Origin: Desulfoluna sp.
Lineage (GTDB): Bacteria > Desulfobacterota > Desulfobacteria > Desulfobacterales > Desulfolunaceae
NCBI RefSeq assembly: GCF_030145185.1
Contig: NZ_JAQYWB010000051.1
Span: 1-40,972 of the forward strand
Direction: 5' to 3'
DNA: 40,972 nucleotides
The position numbers were made by a program, and so were the translations under genes. Within the stretch, counting starts at the first letter, position 1. Each line of letters opens with the position of its first letter. The notes below the pieces were generated by a model that was not told the origin of the DNA, ran no database searches, and was given only the letters and a program-made list of their open reading frames with translations. This document shows, in pieces, positions 6,934-16,810 of this stretch.

Positions 6934-9615
6934 ATGACGCAAAACAAAACCACACCCATGATGGCCCAGTATCTTGAGATCAAAGCCAAGCACCCGGATG
7001 CGATCCTCTTTTACCGAATGGGTGATTTTTTTGAGATGTTCTTTGACGATGCCGAAAAAGCATCCAAGGTTCTTGAAATCGCTCTCACCTCCCGGGACAA
7101 GAAGTCCAAAAACCCCATTCCCATGTGCGGGATACCTGCCAAGGCAGCTGACAGCTATATCGCCCGCCTCATCGGAGCCGGTCTCAAGGTGGCCGTCTGT
7201 GAGCAGGTCGAAGACCCCAGGGAGGCCAAGGGGCTGGTAAAACGAGACGTCACTCGCATCGTCACCCCCGGCATGATCCTGGACACCGCTCTCCTGGATG
7301 AAAAGAGCAACAACTTCATTCTCTCCATCCATCGCAACAACGGCGCTGCCGGGTTGGCGTGCCTGGATATTTCCACGGGCTCCTTTCGGCTCTGCGAGTC
7401 TCGGGATCTCTCCGCCCTCTTTGATGAATCCATCAAACTGTCTCCTTCCGAAATTCTTCTGCCCGAGGCGCTTCGGGACGATGACGATCTGGGTCCCCTG
7501 AAAGAGGCTCTCCAGAACAGCTCCTTCACCTACCTGGAAAACCGGGAATTTGACCTCCGGGGAGCAAAAAAACGCCTCACCGACCAGTTCAACACCCGAT
7601 CTCTGGAAGGTTTCGGCTGCGAAAATTTAAAGGCCGGTGTGGGTGCCGCCGGAGCGATCCTTGCCTACGTAAGCGAAACCCAGCTCCAGAAAATTGAGCA
7701 CATAGACCGGATCGAAACGTATGGCCTCAACGACTATCTCATCATGGACGACTCCAGCCTGCGAAATCTGGAACTCCTTTCCAATTTGAGGGACGGCTCA
7801 CGCAAGGGGACCCTCGTCGGAACCATCGACAAGACGGTCACCGCCATGGGCGGGCGCCTTCTCAAGAGCTGGATCCGCTCTCCCCTGCTGGTCCCTGCGG
7901 GCATCGAAGCTCGACTCGACGCCGTCTCCGAAGCCAAGGAGCATATGACGCGCCGCAGCCTGGCACGCGAAGACTTGAATGGAGTCTTTGACCTGGAGCG
8001 CCTGGCCAGCCGCATCGCCATGAATCAGGGCAACGCACGAGACCTTACCGCCCTGAAGAACTCCCTCTTCGCCCTGCCCCGACTGCTGGAGCAGCTCACC
8101 GACTTCCACTCTGCCCTTTACCGCTACGAAGGTGATCTCAGCCTGCTTTCCGAACTGGCAAATCTTCTCCACAAAGCCGTGCGAGAAGACGCCCCCCTGG
8201 GCCTCCAGGACGGGGGCATCATTCGAGAGGGCTATGATGAAGAGCTGGACGAATACATCCGTTTGACCACCGACGGCAAGAGCTGGATCGCCGAGCTGGA
8301 AGTTTCGGAACGGAAAAAAACCGGGCTTTCGTCCCTGAAAGTCAAATACAATCGGGTCTTCGGGTACTTCATCGAGGTCTCCAAGGCCCAGTCCACCCAG
8401 GTCCCGGACAGCTACATCCGCAAACAGACCCTGGTAAACGCCGAACGCTACATCACCGAAGAACTCAAGGAATTCGAAACCAAAGTCCTTCATGCCGAAG
8501 AGAAACGAAGCAGCCTCGAATATCAGATCTTCTGCGCGTTGCGAGATGCCGTCACAGCCCGCAACGCGGAGCTGGCATCCGCCTCTCGCTTTATCGCCCG
8601 GGTAGACGTGCTCCTGGCCCTGGCCGAGGTGGCCGATCACAATGGCTACACCCGCCCCCTCATGACAACCGACGGAGTCATTGATATCCGGGATGGCCGC
8701 CACCCCGTGGTGGAAAAAATGATCACCGCCGAACGGTATGTCCCCAACTCCATCCGCCTTGACAACACGGACAATCAGGTGATCCTCATCACCGGTCCCA
8801 ACATGGCCGGTAAATCCACTGTCCTGAGGCAGGTGGCCCTCATCACGCTCATGGCACAGTTAGGCTCCTTTGTTCCGGCAGCCAGAGCCGTGATCAGCGT
8901 GACCGACCGTATTTTTACCCGCGTGGGCGCCCTGGACAACCTCTCCCAGGGCCAGAGCACCTTCATGGTGGAGATGGAAGAGACGGCCAATATTCTCAAC
9001 AACGCCACCTCCGACAGCTTGATCATCATGGATGAAATCGGCAGGGGAACCAGCACCTACGACGGCCTCAGCATTGCCTGGGCCGTGGCTGAGTACCTCC
9101 ATGATCTTTCAGGAGCCGGCGTAAAGACTCTGTTTGCAACGCATTATCACGAATTGACAGAGCTCGAAGGGCTCAAGCCCAGGGTGAAAAACTTCAACAT
9201 TGCCGTCAAGGAATGGAATGAAAACATCATTTTCCTGCGAAAACTGGTTGAAGGCGGGACCAACAGAAGCTACGGTATCCAGGTAGCACGCCTTGCCGGC
9301 GTACCCCACAAGGTGATCAAACGAGCCAAAAAAGTGCTCTCCGTCATCGAAAGTGATGAAAATGGCGACCAGAAGAACCTGGGCCGTCGACTGGGTGAAG
9401 GCCTTCCGGAGGCCCGAGGCAGCAAAAAAACAAAGCCGCCAAGGAAAAAAAGCAAAAAAGAGAACGGTTTTGTTCAACTGGCTCTTTTCCCTTCCAGGGA
9501 AAATCCCATTTTAGAGAAACTTCAGTCGGTGGACATCAACGCCACCACCCCCCTTCAGGCATTGGCCCTGCTGAACGAGCTCAAGGCTCTTTCTGAAGAG
9601 GAATCAAAAAGTTAA
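6934..9615 (+). CDS. mutS: DNA mismatch repair protein MutS
   Basis: MutS (893 residues) recognises base mismatches and small loops in DNA and recruits MutL. The mismatch-reading motif GDFFEMF places the stacking Phe at 32 and Glu at 34. Connector, lever and clamp regions follow. The ABC-type ATPase has Walker A GPNMAGKST with Lys627, and Walker B DEIGRGTS with Asp700-Glu701. A C-terminal QLALF at about 848-852 fits a beta-clamp binding peptide. The linker before it is very lysine-rich (around 822-842). The frame is open to a GTG at 6841, but a terminator hairpin lies in that extension, so I start at 6934; ATG 6958 is another option. The amidase gene starts 13 bp after the stop. Confidence 0.95.
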   Translation: MTQNKTTPMMAQYLEIKAKHPDAILFYRMGDFFEMFFDDAEKASKVLEIALTSRDKKSKNPIPMCGIPAKAADSYIARLIGAGLKVAVCEQVEDPREAKGLVKRDVTRIVTPGMILDTALLDEKSNNFILSIHRNNGAAGLACLDISTGSFRLCESRDLSALFDESIKLSPSEILLPEALRDDDDLGPLKEALQNSSFTYLENREFDLRGAKKRLTDQFNTRSLEGFGCENLKAGVGAAGAILAYVSETQLQKIEHIDRIETYGLNDYLIMDDSSLRNLELLSNLRDGSRKGTLVGTIDKTVTAMGGRLLKSWIRSPLLVPAGIEARLDAVSEAKEHMTRRSLAREDLNGVFDLERLASRIAMNQGNARDLTALKNSLFALPRLLEQLTDFHSALYRYEGDLSLLSELANLLHKAVREDAPLGLQDGGIIREGYDEELDEYIRLTTDGKSWIAELEVSERKKTGLSSLKVKYNRVFGYFIEVSKAQSTQVPDSYIRKQTLVNAERYITEELKEFETKVLHAEEKRSSLEYQIFCALRDAVTARNAELASASRFIARVDVLLALAEVADHNGYTRPLMTTDGVIDIRDGRHPVVEKMITAERYVPNSIRLDNTDNQVILITGPNMAGKSTVLRQVALITLMAQLGSFVPAARAVISVTDRIFTRVGALDNLSQGQSTFMVEMEETANILNNATSDSLIIMDEIGRGTSTYDGLSIAWAVAEYLHDLSGAGVKTLFATHYHELTELEGLKPRVKNFNIAVKEWNENIIFLRKLVEGGTNRSYGIQVARLAGVPHKVIKRAKKVLSVIESDENGDQKNLGRRLGEGLPEARGSKKTKPPRKKSKKENGFVQLALFPSRENPILEKLQSVDINATTPLQALALLNELKALSEEESKS

Positions 9616-9628
9616 TACGGGAGACCGG

Positions 9629-11332
9629 TTGCAGCAGATCAGAGTGAGCCACCAGAGAGCAAACGCCCCCTCAAAATCCCACGGGTTCCCGTGGGCGGTC
9701 GCCGTGGTCCGTCTCCTGCTGCTGGTATGCCTGCTCACCGGACCGCTCACGGTCTCCGCCGCCCCGGCCCAGGACGAGGCAAAAAAAGCCTACCTATCGG
9801 CGGAGAGCTACCACCGCAAACTGCTGAAAAAAATATCCTGGAAAAACAGACGGGACAAATGGGAAGTCTGCGCCGATAAATATCTCGATGCCTGGCGAAA
9901 GGACAAACGTGGCCCCTGGGCCCCGGCCGGTCTCTTTCAGGCCGGTAAATTGTACATGGAACTGGAGAAATTTTCCGGCAGGCGAGCCGACCTGGAACGC
10001 GCCCGAGACCTTCTCACCCAAACCCGTGGCTTTGAGTCCAGCCGGTACAGCCAGGAAGCGACAAAGCTCTTAAGGCGTCTCCCAAAAGTCACCGTTAAAC
10101 CGGCCCCGGCCAAGCCTCAACCGGTCGTCAAATCGCCTGAGACCCGAAAAACAAACAAACCGGTGACAGTCCCTGAAAAGAAGACCGCCCCCCCACCCGT
10201 CAATGGGGCCATCACCCATATCCGTTATGGCACCCTCCCATCACGCACCCGCATCGTGCTGGACACCCGAGGCGCCCTTGTCTTCACCCACGGCATGCTC
10301 CGTCACGACCCAAAGACCAAGAAACCCAAACGCATCTGGATCGACATCAAGGGTCATGCCCAAAATACGCTGAAATCAAGCATCACCCTTGAGAGCGATC
10401 CCCGGGTGAAACAGGTCCGCTCGGGCCTCTTCAAACCCGGCGTTGTCCGAGTGGTGGTGGACGCCGTCAACTTCAGTCACTACAAAGTCTTCCCGCTGAA
10501 AAAACCCAACCGCATTGTCGTCGACATCTGGAGTGGCTCTCAGCCCACGCATCCTCCGATCAAAAACGAGACGAAACCGGCAATCGATGAGCTGTTCACC
10601 CCCGAAGACCTGGCCCGACAACTGGCCCTGGGGGTCCGCCGCATCGTCATCGACGCCGGACACGGAGGCAAGGACAATGGTGCCCCGGGATATTACAAAG
10701 GGGTCTCTGAAAAAAACATCGTCCTGTCCCTCTCCAAGCGGCTGGCCGTCAAACTCCGCAAGGAGCTGAAATGTGAAGTGATCCTCACGCGAAGCAATGA
10801 CCGGTACCTGAGTCTGGACGAACGAACCACCCTGGCCAACCGAAAACGGGCCGATCTCTTTATCTCGATCCATGCCAACGCCTCACGAAATAAAAAAGCC
10901 TATGGCGTGGAGACCTACTTCCTCAACCTCGCCAAAGATCGAGACTCCATCAACGTGGCCGCCCGGGAAAACGCCACCAGTGAAAAGAACATCAGTGACC
11001 TTCACACTATCTTGAACAGTCTGATGAAGAACGCCAAGATTAACGAATCAAGCCGCCTGGCTCAATACGTCCAGAGTTCTCTGGTTTCCAGCCTGAGCAA
11101 AAACTACACACGCATTCGAAACAAAGGCGTCAAACAGGCTCCCTTTTATGTCCTTCTGGGCGCACGCATGCCGGCCATTCTCGTTGAAACGGGGTTTATC
11201 AGCAACAAAAGCGAGTGCAAGCGGCTCACCTCCGCAACGTATCAGGATAAAATCTGCGAGGGCATCGTCAAAGGCGTCAAACGCTACATCGACTCCACCC
11301 ACCCCTCTTCCATTGCCCATGGCACGCCTTAA
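9629..11332 (+). CDS. N-acetylmuramoyl-L-alanine amidase with AMIN domain
   Basis: This 567-residue exported hydrolase cleaves the amide between muramic acid and the stem peptide, usually during daughter cell separation. An N-terminal hydrophobic segment (about 22-45, ending near VSAAPA) acts as signal peptide or anchor. A helical, TPR-like stretch lies at about 50-150. A proline/lysine-rich linker leads to a beta-rich AMIN domain at roughly 190-300, which targets peptidoglycan. Amidase_3 follows with the zinc ligands His345 (DAGHGG), Glu361 and His415 (SIHAN) and catalytic Glu520 (VETGF). The start is a TTG with GGGAGA just before it; it is preferred because it includes the positive n-region. 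It follows mutS closely. Confidence 0.9.
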   Translation: MQQIRVSHQRANAPSKSHGFPWAVAVVRLLLLVCLLTGPLTVSAAPAQDEAKKAYLSAESYHRKLLKKISWKNRRDKWEVCADKYLDAWRKDKRGPWAPAGLFQAGKLYMELEKFSGRRADLERARDLLTQTRGFESSRYSQEATKLLRRLPKVTVKPAPAKPQPVVKSPETRKTNKPVTVPEKKTAPPPVNGAITHIRYGTLPSRTRIVLDTRGALVFTHGMLRHDPKTKKPKRIWIDIKGHAQNTLKSSITLESDPRVKQVRSGLFKPGVVRVVVDAVNFSHYKVFPLKKPNRIVVDIWSGSQPTHPPIKNETKPAIDELFTPEDLARQLALGVRRIVIDAGHGGKDNGAPGYYKGVSEKNIVLSLSKRLAVKLRKELKCEVILTRSNDRYLSLDERTTLANRKRADLFISIHANASRNKKAYGVETYFLNLAKDRDSINVAARENATSEKNISDLHTILNSLMKNAKINESSRLAQYVQSSLVSSLSKNYTRIRNKGVKQAPFYVLLGARMPAILVETGFISNKSECKRLTSATYQDKICEGIVKGVKRYIDSTHPSSIAHGTP

Positions 11333-11593
11333 TTTCAGGGCATCTCGCATCAACACTGAAAGGCGACCCAGTGAGGAACACCCCAGCAAAAAAAACGCGA
11401 AAGAGTTGAAATTACCGCTAAGGTAAGATAACCATAGGTTATAAACACTCACACCATACAATAAACAACGCTCACAACCCCCTTTCCCGCCCCAGAGGAA
11501 GGGGTGGAATCCGTCACGCCGAGCAGCCTCAATTTATGGTGATCGGATCTCCGGGTGATGCGTCTGCCCATGCCTTTACCGGAGGATTGATCG

Positions 11594-14500
11594 TTGTCAG
11601 ATTCCATGCAACATGAACCACCGAAGGAAGCCATCCCGCATGTGGAAACGGAGTTGAAGGAAATCAGGGAATCCCTTGCTCTGAAGAAAACGATGATTGA
11701 ACACGCAAGTGACGGAATCGTTGTGGTCCAAGACGAGTGCTTCGTCTTCTCCAACCGCAAAGTGGTGGAGCATCTCGGGTGCCCGGTCAAGGATATCATC
11801 GGACACCCCATTGCCGAATTCATTCACCATGACGACACCCTTCGGGTCCTGGCCAACTATCGCCTCACCATCGGAGAGGCCTCCGGCGACGATTTCTCCC
11901 AGTATACCTTCCGCACTCAAAAAGCAGATGGCACCTTCGGCGTGGTTCGCCTTCGATCCTCCGGGATCCTCTGGAAGGGGCGCCCCGCCACCCTCTCTTA
12001 TCTTCGTGACATCACCCGGAAAATAAAAAGCCAGAGCGAGCTGGAAGAGTACCGAAACCAACTCGAAGAGAAGGTGGAAAACCGCACCGCTGAGATGGTG
12101 TCCGCAAACCGAAAACTTCGGGAGGAGATTGCCAAACGCAAGCAGTACGAAGAAGAACTGATTAGAAGCCGGGACTCCTACCAAACCATCTTAGACAGCA
12201 TCCAGGAGGGTTTTTTTGAGGTCAACCTCGGCGGCAAGCTGGTCTTTTTCAACAACTCCATGTGTGAGATCTCCGGGTACTCAAGGCAAGAGCTGATGGG
12301 GCTCCACTACAAAGATTACACCAGTAAAAAAACCGCCGATGAGCTTTTCACCGTCTTCAACATCATCTACAAAACCGGTAAATCTGGAAAAATAAGCGAT
12401 TACGAGATGGTGGGGAAAAATAATTCCAGCGCCGTGCTTTCCATCTCCGCCACCCTCATCCGCAATCAACACGGCGAGCCCACCGGATTCCGGGGGGTGG
12501 CCCGAGACATCACCGACCGCAAACGAGCCGAAGATGCCCTTGCCACAGCACGCAATGACCTGGAAAAGCGAGTGGAGGAGCGGACGGCGGAGCTGATCCG
12601 GACCAATGAAAGCCTGACACGGGCCAAGGAAGAAGCCGACCAGTCCACACGGGCCAAAAGTGAATTTCTCGCCAACATGAGCCATGAGATCCGTACGCCG
12701 CTGAACGCCATCGTGGGGATGTCGGATCTCCTCATGAAAAACAACAGCACAGAAAAGCGAGGGGAGTATCTCAACATCATCCGCACCTCCTCCCTCTCCC
12801 TGCTGGAACTCATCAACGACATTCTCGATTTTTCCAAGATCGATGCAGGCAAGCTCACCTTTGAGAGCATCCCCTTCTCCCTGCATGAACTCATCGATGA
12901 AAGCGCCGACATGTTTTTAGAAAAAAACATGGCCAAGCAGCTGGAGATGATCATCGATATCGACCCCCGAATCCCCAGGCAGCTCATTGCCGATCCTCTG
13001 CGCCTTCGCCAGGTGCTCTCCAACCTGGTCAGCAATGCCTTTAAATTTACGGAAGAGGGAGAAATCTGCATTCGAGTCTCCCTGAAGGAGATGAACGGCA
13101 CCAACGCCGTCCTCCTGTTCGAGGTCCGGGATACCGGCATTGGTATCGAGCCCAAGCTGGTGGAAAACAGCAAAGGAGATATCTTTGATGCCTTTGCCCA
13201 GGCCGATGGCTCCACCACCCGTAAATATGGCGGCACCGGGCTGGGCCTTGCCATCTGCCGAAATATTGTCCGCATCATGGGAGGCGACATCTGGGTCGAG
13301 AGCGAAAGGGGAAAAGGCAGTCTTTTTGCCTTCACAGCCCGTTTCAAGGCCGTGCTCCACAGCATCACCCCCACCCCGACCCTGCCGCCCAACATGCGTG
13401 AAATGTGCGCCCTCATCGTGGATGACAACCCGTCCACTCTCATGGTGATCAAACGGTACATGGAGTCCTTCGGGTTCCGCACCGAGTTGGCAGAATCCGG
13501 AGAAAAAGCCATCGATCTCTATCTGGCGGCTGCCGAAGGGCGCCCCTATGATTTGGTGGTTCTGGATGTCCGTCTGCCCGGAGTGGACGGCATCGAAGTG
13601 GCCCAGCGCATCAAAGAAACCCCCCAGATAAAAGCACCGCCCATTGTTATGATCAGCGCCCTGGGCAACGAATATGAAATCAGGCGGGCCAAACAGATCG
13701 GCGTGGACAGCTTTCTGCTCAAGCCCATCAAGCAATCCCTGCTCTTTGACTCCATCATGGAAATCTTCGGGTACGAATCCACACGAAAAGAGACGCCCTC
13801 CCGACAACCCGCCCCGTCCAACGAATTTTCAGATGTCACCATTCTTCTGGTGGAAGACAACCCCATCAACCGGATGGTGGCCATCGAAATGATGCGGGGC
13901 TCCGGCGCCCTGATCGACACGGCCGAGTACGGAACCGAAGCCGTGAAAAAGGTGGCGGCTAAAAACTACGACGTGGTACTCATGGACATTCAAATGCCCG
14001 AGATGGATGGTTTCCAGGCCACTCGGGCAATCCGCCACGACCTGAAACGCATCAGCCTGCCCATCATCGCCATGACGGCCCACGCCATGTACGGAGACCG
14101 GGAAAAATGCCTGGCCGCCGGCATGAACGACTACATTTCAAAGCCCATCGACAGAAACCGGCTTTTTTCCGCCATCCGGAAAAATATCCGCCTCTCCGAA
14201 GCCCTGAAGATGCAATCAAGTTACCCCGCCGAAAACCAGTCCAGTCATTCCCGCCAAGAGCTCCCCTTCACCCTGCCCGGGCTCAACCTGGAGGAGGGAA
14301 TCCACCGACTGGGAGGCTCCTGGGAAAGCTACATACGGATTCTTCAGGAGTTCAAAACACAGTACGCCGTGTTCTCCACAGAATTTCGGACCTTTATCGC
14401 CGATAACGACTTAGAGAGCGCCAAACAATGCGCCCACGCCCTGAAGGGAGTGGCCGGCAACATCGCAGCTGGAGACCTGATGCTTGCCGCCCAATCCCTT

Positions 14501-14953
14501 GAAACGGCCATCCTCGCCGGAGAAAAGGACCCCATTCTCGGGAGGCTTCCCCTGGTCGAGTCCTCCCTGTCCGTGATTATGGAATCCATCAATAAACTCG
14601 GCCGAAAAGCACTCCAGGACAAGGACGGCACCCTGACAGTGGCCCCACCTCCCGGTGGACCCGAGACAGCGATTATCCTGATGCAGGAGTTGGCCTCTCA
14701 CCTTGCCAAATTTGATCCCGTGGAATCCGAAGAATCCTTCCACACCATCAAACAAGCGCTTAAAGGAAGACGCTTTCTGGATGAAGAGCTCGGGGAGCTG
14801 CTCGCCTCGGTGGAAAAGGCGATTCACGGGTACGATTTTGAACGTGCCTCGACCCTGACGGATACCCTCGCAAGACACCTCAAGCGAACCCTCTCCCCCC
14901 AAACGAGAGAGTCATCTGAACCCAAGCTGCTCAAGGACCAATCCCATGATTGA
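11594..14953 (+). CDS. Hybrid sensor histidine kinase (PAS-PAS-HisKA-HATPase-REC-REC-Hpt)
   Basis: The product is a 1119-residue multi-step phosphorelay kinase without membrane segments, so it is probably cytoplasmic. Two PAS domains at about 22-140 and 192-312 are each followed by a coiled coil. HisKA has the phospho-accepting His364 in SHEIRTP. The ATPase has N-box NLVSNAFKF and G-boxes DTGIGI and GGTGLGLAI. Receiver 1 has Asp658 (VVLDVRLPG), receiver 2 has Asp798 (VLMDIQMPEMDG), and an Hpt domain has His948 (AHALKG). The last ~120 residues are helical and not assigned. The start is TTG, supported by GGAGGA seven bases upstream; the first ATG would be at 11606. It overlaps the next gene by 8 bp, so the HD-GYP protein is the likely output. 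Confidence 0.92.
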   Translation: MSDSMQHEPPKEAIPHVETELKEIRESLALKKTMIEHASDGIVVVQDECFVFSNRKVVEHLGCPVKDIIGHPIAEFIHHDDTLRVLANYRLTIGEASGDDFSQYTFRTQKADGTFGVVRLRSSGILWKGRPATLSYLRDITRKIKSQSELEEYRNQLEEKVENRTAEMVSANRKLREEIAKRKQYEEELIRSRDSYQTILDSIQEGFFEVNLGGKLVFFNNSMCEISGYSRQELMGLHYKDYTSKKTADELFTVFNIIYKTGKSGKISDYEMVGKNNSSAVLSISATLIRNQHGEPTGFRGVARDITDRKRAEDALATARNDLEKRVEERTAELIRTNESLTRAKEEADQSTRAKSEFLANMSHEIRTPLNAIVGMSDLLMKNNSTEKRGEYLNIIRTSSLSLLELINDILDFSKIDAGKLTFESIPFSLHELIDESADMFLEKNMAKQLEMIIDIDPRIPRQLIADPLRLRQVLSNLVSNAFKFTEEGEICIRVSLKEMNGTNAVLLFEVRDTGIGIEPKLVENSKGDIFDAFAQADGSTTRKYGGTGLGLAICRNIVRIMGGDIWVESERGKGSLFAFTARFKAVLHSITPTPTLPPNMREMCALIVDDNPSTLMVIKRYMESFGFRTELAESGEKAIDLYLAAAEGRPYDLVVLDVRLPGVDGIEVAQRIKETPQIKAPPIVMISALGNEYEIRRAKQIGVDSFLLKPIKQSLLFDSIMEIFGYESTRKETPSRQPAPSNEFSDVTILLVEDNPINRMVAIEMMRGSGALIDTAEYGTEAVKKVAAKNYDVVLMDIQMPEMDGFQATRAIRHDLKRISLPIIAMTAHAMYGDREKCLAAGMNDYISKPIDRNRLFSAIRKNIRLSEALKMQSSYPAENQSSHSRQELPFTLPGLNLEEGIHRLGGSWESYIRILQEFKTQYAVFSTEFRTFIADNDLESAKQCAHALKGVAGNIAAGDLMLAAQSLETAILAGEKDPILGRLPLVESSLSVIMESINKLGRKALQDKDGTLTVAPPPGGPETAIILMQELASHLAKFDPVESEESFHTIKQALKGRRFLDEELGELLASVEKAIHGYDFERASTLTDTLARHLKRTLSPQTRESSEPKLLKDQSHD

Positions 14954-15986
14954 ACATGCCAACAGGAGAATTCTCCTCGTTGACGATACCAAAGCCAACA
15001 TCGATATTCTCGTTGAGACCCTCAAGGATGATTACAAACTCGGTGTGGCCCTGGACGGTAAAAAAGCCATTGAATATTCCCACGCAAACCGCCTGGACCT
15101 CATTCTCCTGGACGTCCTGATGCCCGGAATGGACGGATTCGATGTCTGCAAACGGCTGAAAGAAAATCCCGCCACCTGCGATATCCCCATCATTTTCATC
15201 ACCGCGATGGACGCCCCCGCAAACAAACGCAAAGGTCTGTCCATCGGGGCCGTTGATTACATCACCAAGCCCTTTGATATCTCCGAAGTGAAGGCACGGG
15301 TCAAAACCCACCTCACCCTCAAAGTGATCCAGGAGAGCCTCAAAAACAAAAACCTCATCCTCGAAGAAAAGGTCAAGGAGCGCACCCGCGAACTGAAAGA
15401 GACCCAGGTCGAGATCATTAACCGCCTCAGCCTGGCCTCCAAGTTCAGGGATTACGGGACAGGACAAAACGTCATTCGGATCAGCTACCTGGCTGAAATG
15501 CTGGGCCGACAGGCGGGCCTCTCCCCTGAGGAGATCGAACGGCTGGCCCTCTCCAGCACACTCCATGACGCGGGAAAAATAGGGATCTCTGATAATATCC
15601 TCATGAAAAAAGGAACACTCACCGAGGACGAATGGATGCTGATGAAAGAGCACACCACCATCGGCTCCCGCCTCCTGGCGAACAGCAACTCCCTGCTGAT
15701 CCAGGAAGCCCAGATCATCGCCCTCACCCACCATGAATGGTGGGACGGGAACGGATACAACCGAGGACTGGCCGGCGAAGAGATCCCCCTCATCGGGCGC
15801 ATCGTGGCCATCTGCGATGTCTTCGACGCCCTGATCTCCGAGCGCCCCCACCGAGCACCCTGGCCCGTAGAAAAAGCCTTCCAGGAGATTCAATCTCGAA
15901 GCGCCACCCAGTTTGACCCACGCCTGGTGAAACACTTCATGGAGATGAAAAAGGATATCATTGACCTCATTAATAAAACCGATTAA
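14946..15986 (+). CDS. Response regulator, receiver plus variant HD-GYP domain
   Basis: This 346-residue protein has a receiver domain (about 7-125) with phospho-acceptor Asp56, a coiled-coil linker (about 128-158), and an HD-GYP-type phosphodiesterase domain. HD-GYP enzymes hydrolyse cyclic di-GMP. Here the HD pair is His207-Asp208 (LHDAGKIGI), and HHEWWDGNGY at 262-271 and Asp291 (ICDVFDA) are kept. However, the usual E-TG-x-H element reads G171-TGQN, so the glutamate and histidine ligands are Gly171 and Asn175, and GYP is GYN. Activity is therefore uncertain: it may be a reduced-metal or binding-only form. The start overlaps the kinase stop, indicating translational coupling. Confidence 0.9.
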   Translation: MIEHANRRILLVDDTKANIDILVETLKDDYKLGVALDGKKAIEYSHANRLDLILLDVLMPGMDGFDVCKRLKENPATCDIPIIFITAMDAPANKRKGLSIGAVDYITKPFDISEVKARVKTHLTLKVIQESLKNKNLILEEKVKERTRELKETQVEIINRLSLASKFRDYGTGQNVIRISYLAEMLGRQAGLSPEEIERLALSSTLHDAGKIGISDNILMKKGTLTEDEWMLMKEHTTIGSRLLANSNSLLIQEAQIIALTHHEWWDGNGYNRGLAGEEIPLIGRIVAICDVFDALISERPHRAPWPVEKAFQEIQSRSATQFDPRLVKHFMEMKKDIIDLINKTD

Positions 15987-16045
15987 AATAGCTTCGTTTA
16001 CCCACGGCCACTTGTTCACAACCCGCACGGGACACAACGGACTTC

Positions 16046-16810
16046 ATGGATAAAAATCGACTCACACGTATTTTGGAAAACCTGCAGCGCGGTGACCTCT
16101 CTATTGAGGAGACCGCCGGCAAGCTCACCCACTTCATCAACGAAGACCTCTCTTTTGCCAACATCGACCACCACCGAAGCCTGCGCAAAGGGTTTCCAGA
16201 AGTCATCTTCGGCGAAGGCAAAACAAGCGAACAGATCATCGGCATCATGGAACGAATGATACCCCAGGAAGAGACGATCCTCGCCACCCGCGTCGATGAA
16301 GAAAAAGCCCAACGCGTCCTCAGCGCCCTCCCCGCCTGCCGGTATGAGGCGGATGCACGCATGATCATACTGGCTCCCAAAATCCCCGATCCCACCGGAC
16401 ACGGTACGGTTCTGGTCCTCTCTGCCGGCACCTCAGACATCCCCGTGGCCCGGGAGGCTCTTCTCACCGCTCAATACATGGGAAACCAGGTCCACTCGGT
16501 CTTTGACGTCGGCGTGGCGGGCATTCACCGCCTCTTAAGCCACCGGGAGACCCTGGAGCAAGCCACCGTCATTATCGTGGTGGCCGGCATGGAGGGCGCC
16601 TTACCCAGCGTGGTCGCCGGCATGGTCAAAGCCCCGGTGATTGCCGTCCCCACCAGTATCGGCTACGGGGTCAGTCTCGGAGGCATGACCGCCCTTTTCG
16701 GAATGCTCAGCAGCTGCAGCTCCAACGTCGCCGCTGTGAACATTGACAACGGCTTTGGCGCAGGCTACATGGCCTCAGCCATCAATCATATCCCCCTGCC
16801 CTCCTCGTAA
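16046..16810 (+). CDS. larB: LarB, pyridinium dicarboxylate synthase (nickel-pincer cofactor)
   Basis: LarB carboxylates and hydrolyses nicotinic acid adenine dinucleotide in the first step of nickel-pincer nucleotide synthesis, the cofactor of lactate racemase and related enzymes. The 254-residue product has the family's N-terminal helical part (SLRKGFPEVIFGEGKT at about 45-60) and the PurE-like C-terminal domain: VLSAGTSDIPVAREA near 130-145, DVGVAGIHRL, VVAGMEGALPSVVAG and VPTSIGYGVSLGGMTAL. These are strong family signatures. No larC or larE lies nearby, so partners must be elsewhere. There is no clear Shine-Dalgarno; the ATG fits family length. Confidence 0.93.
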   Translation: MDKNRLTRILENLQRGDLSIEETAGKLTHFINEDLSFANIDHHRSLRKGFPEVIFGEGKTSEQIIGIMERMIPQEETILATRVDEEKAQRVLSALPACRYEADARMIILAPKIPDPTGHGTVLVLSAGTSDIPVAREALLTAQYMGNQVHSVFDVGVAGIHRLLSHRETLEQATVIIVVAGMEGALPSVVAGMVKAPVIAVPTSIGYGVSLGGMTALFGMLSSCSSNVAAVNIDNGFGAGYMASAINHIPLPSS

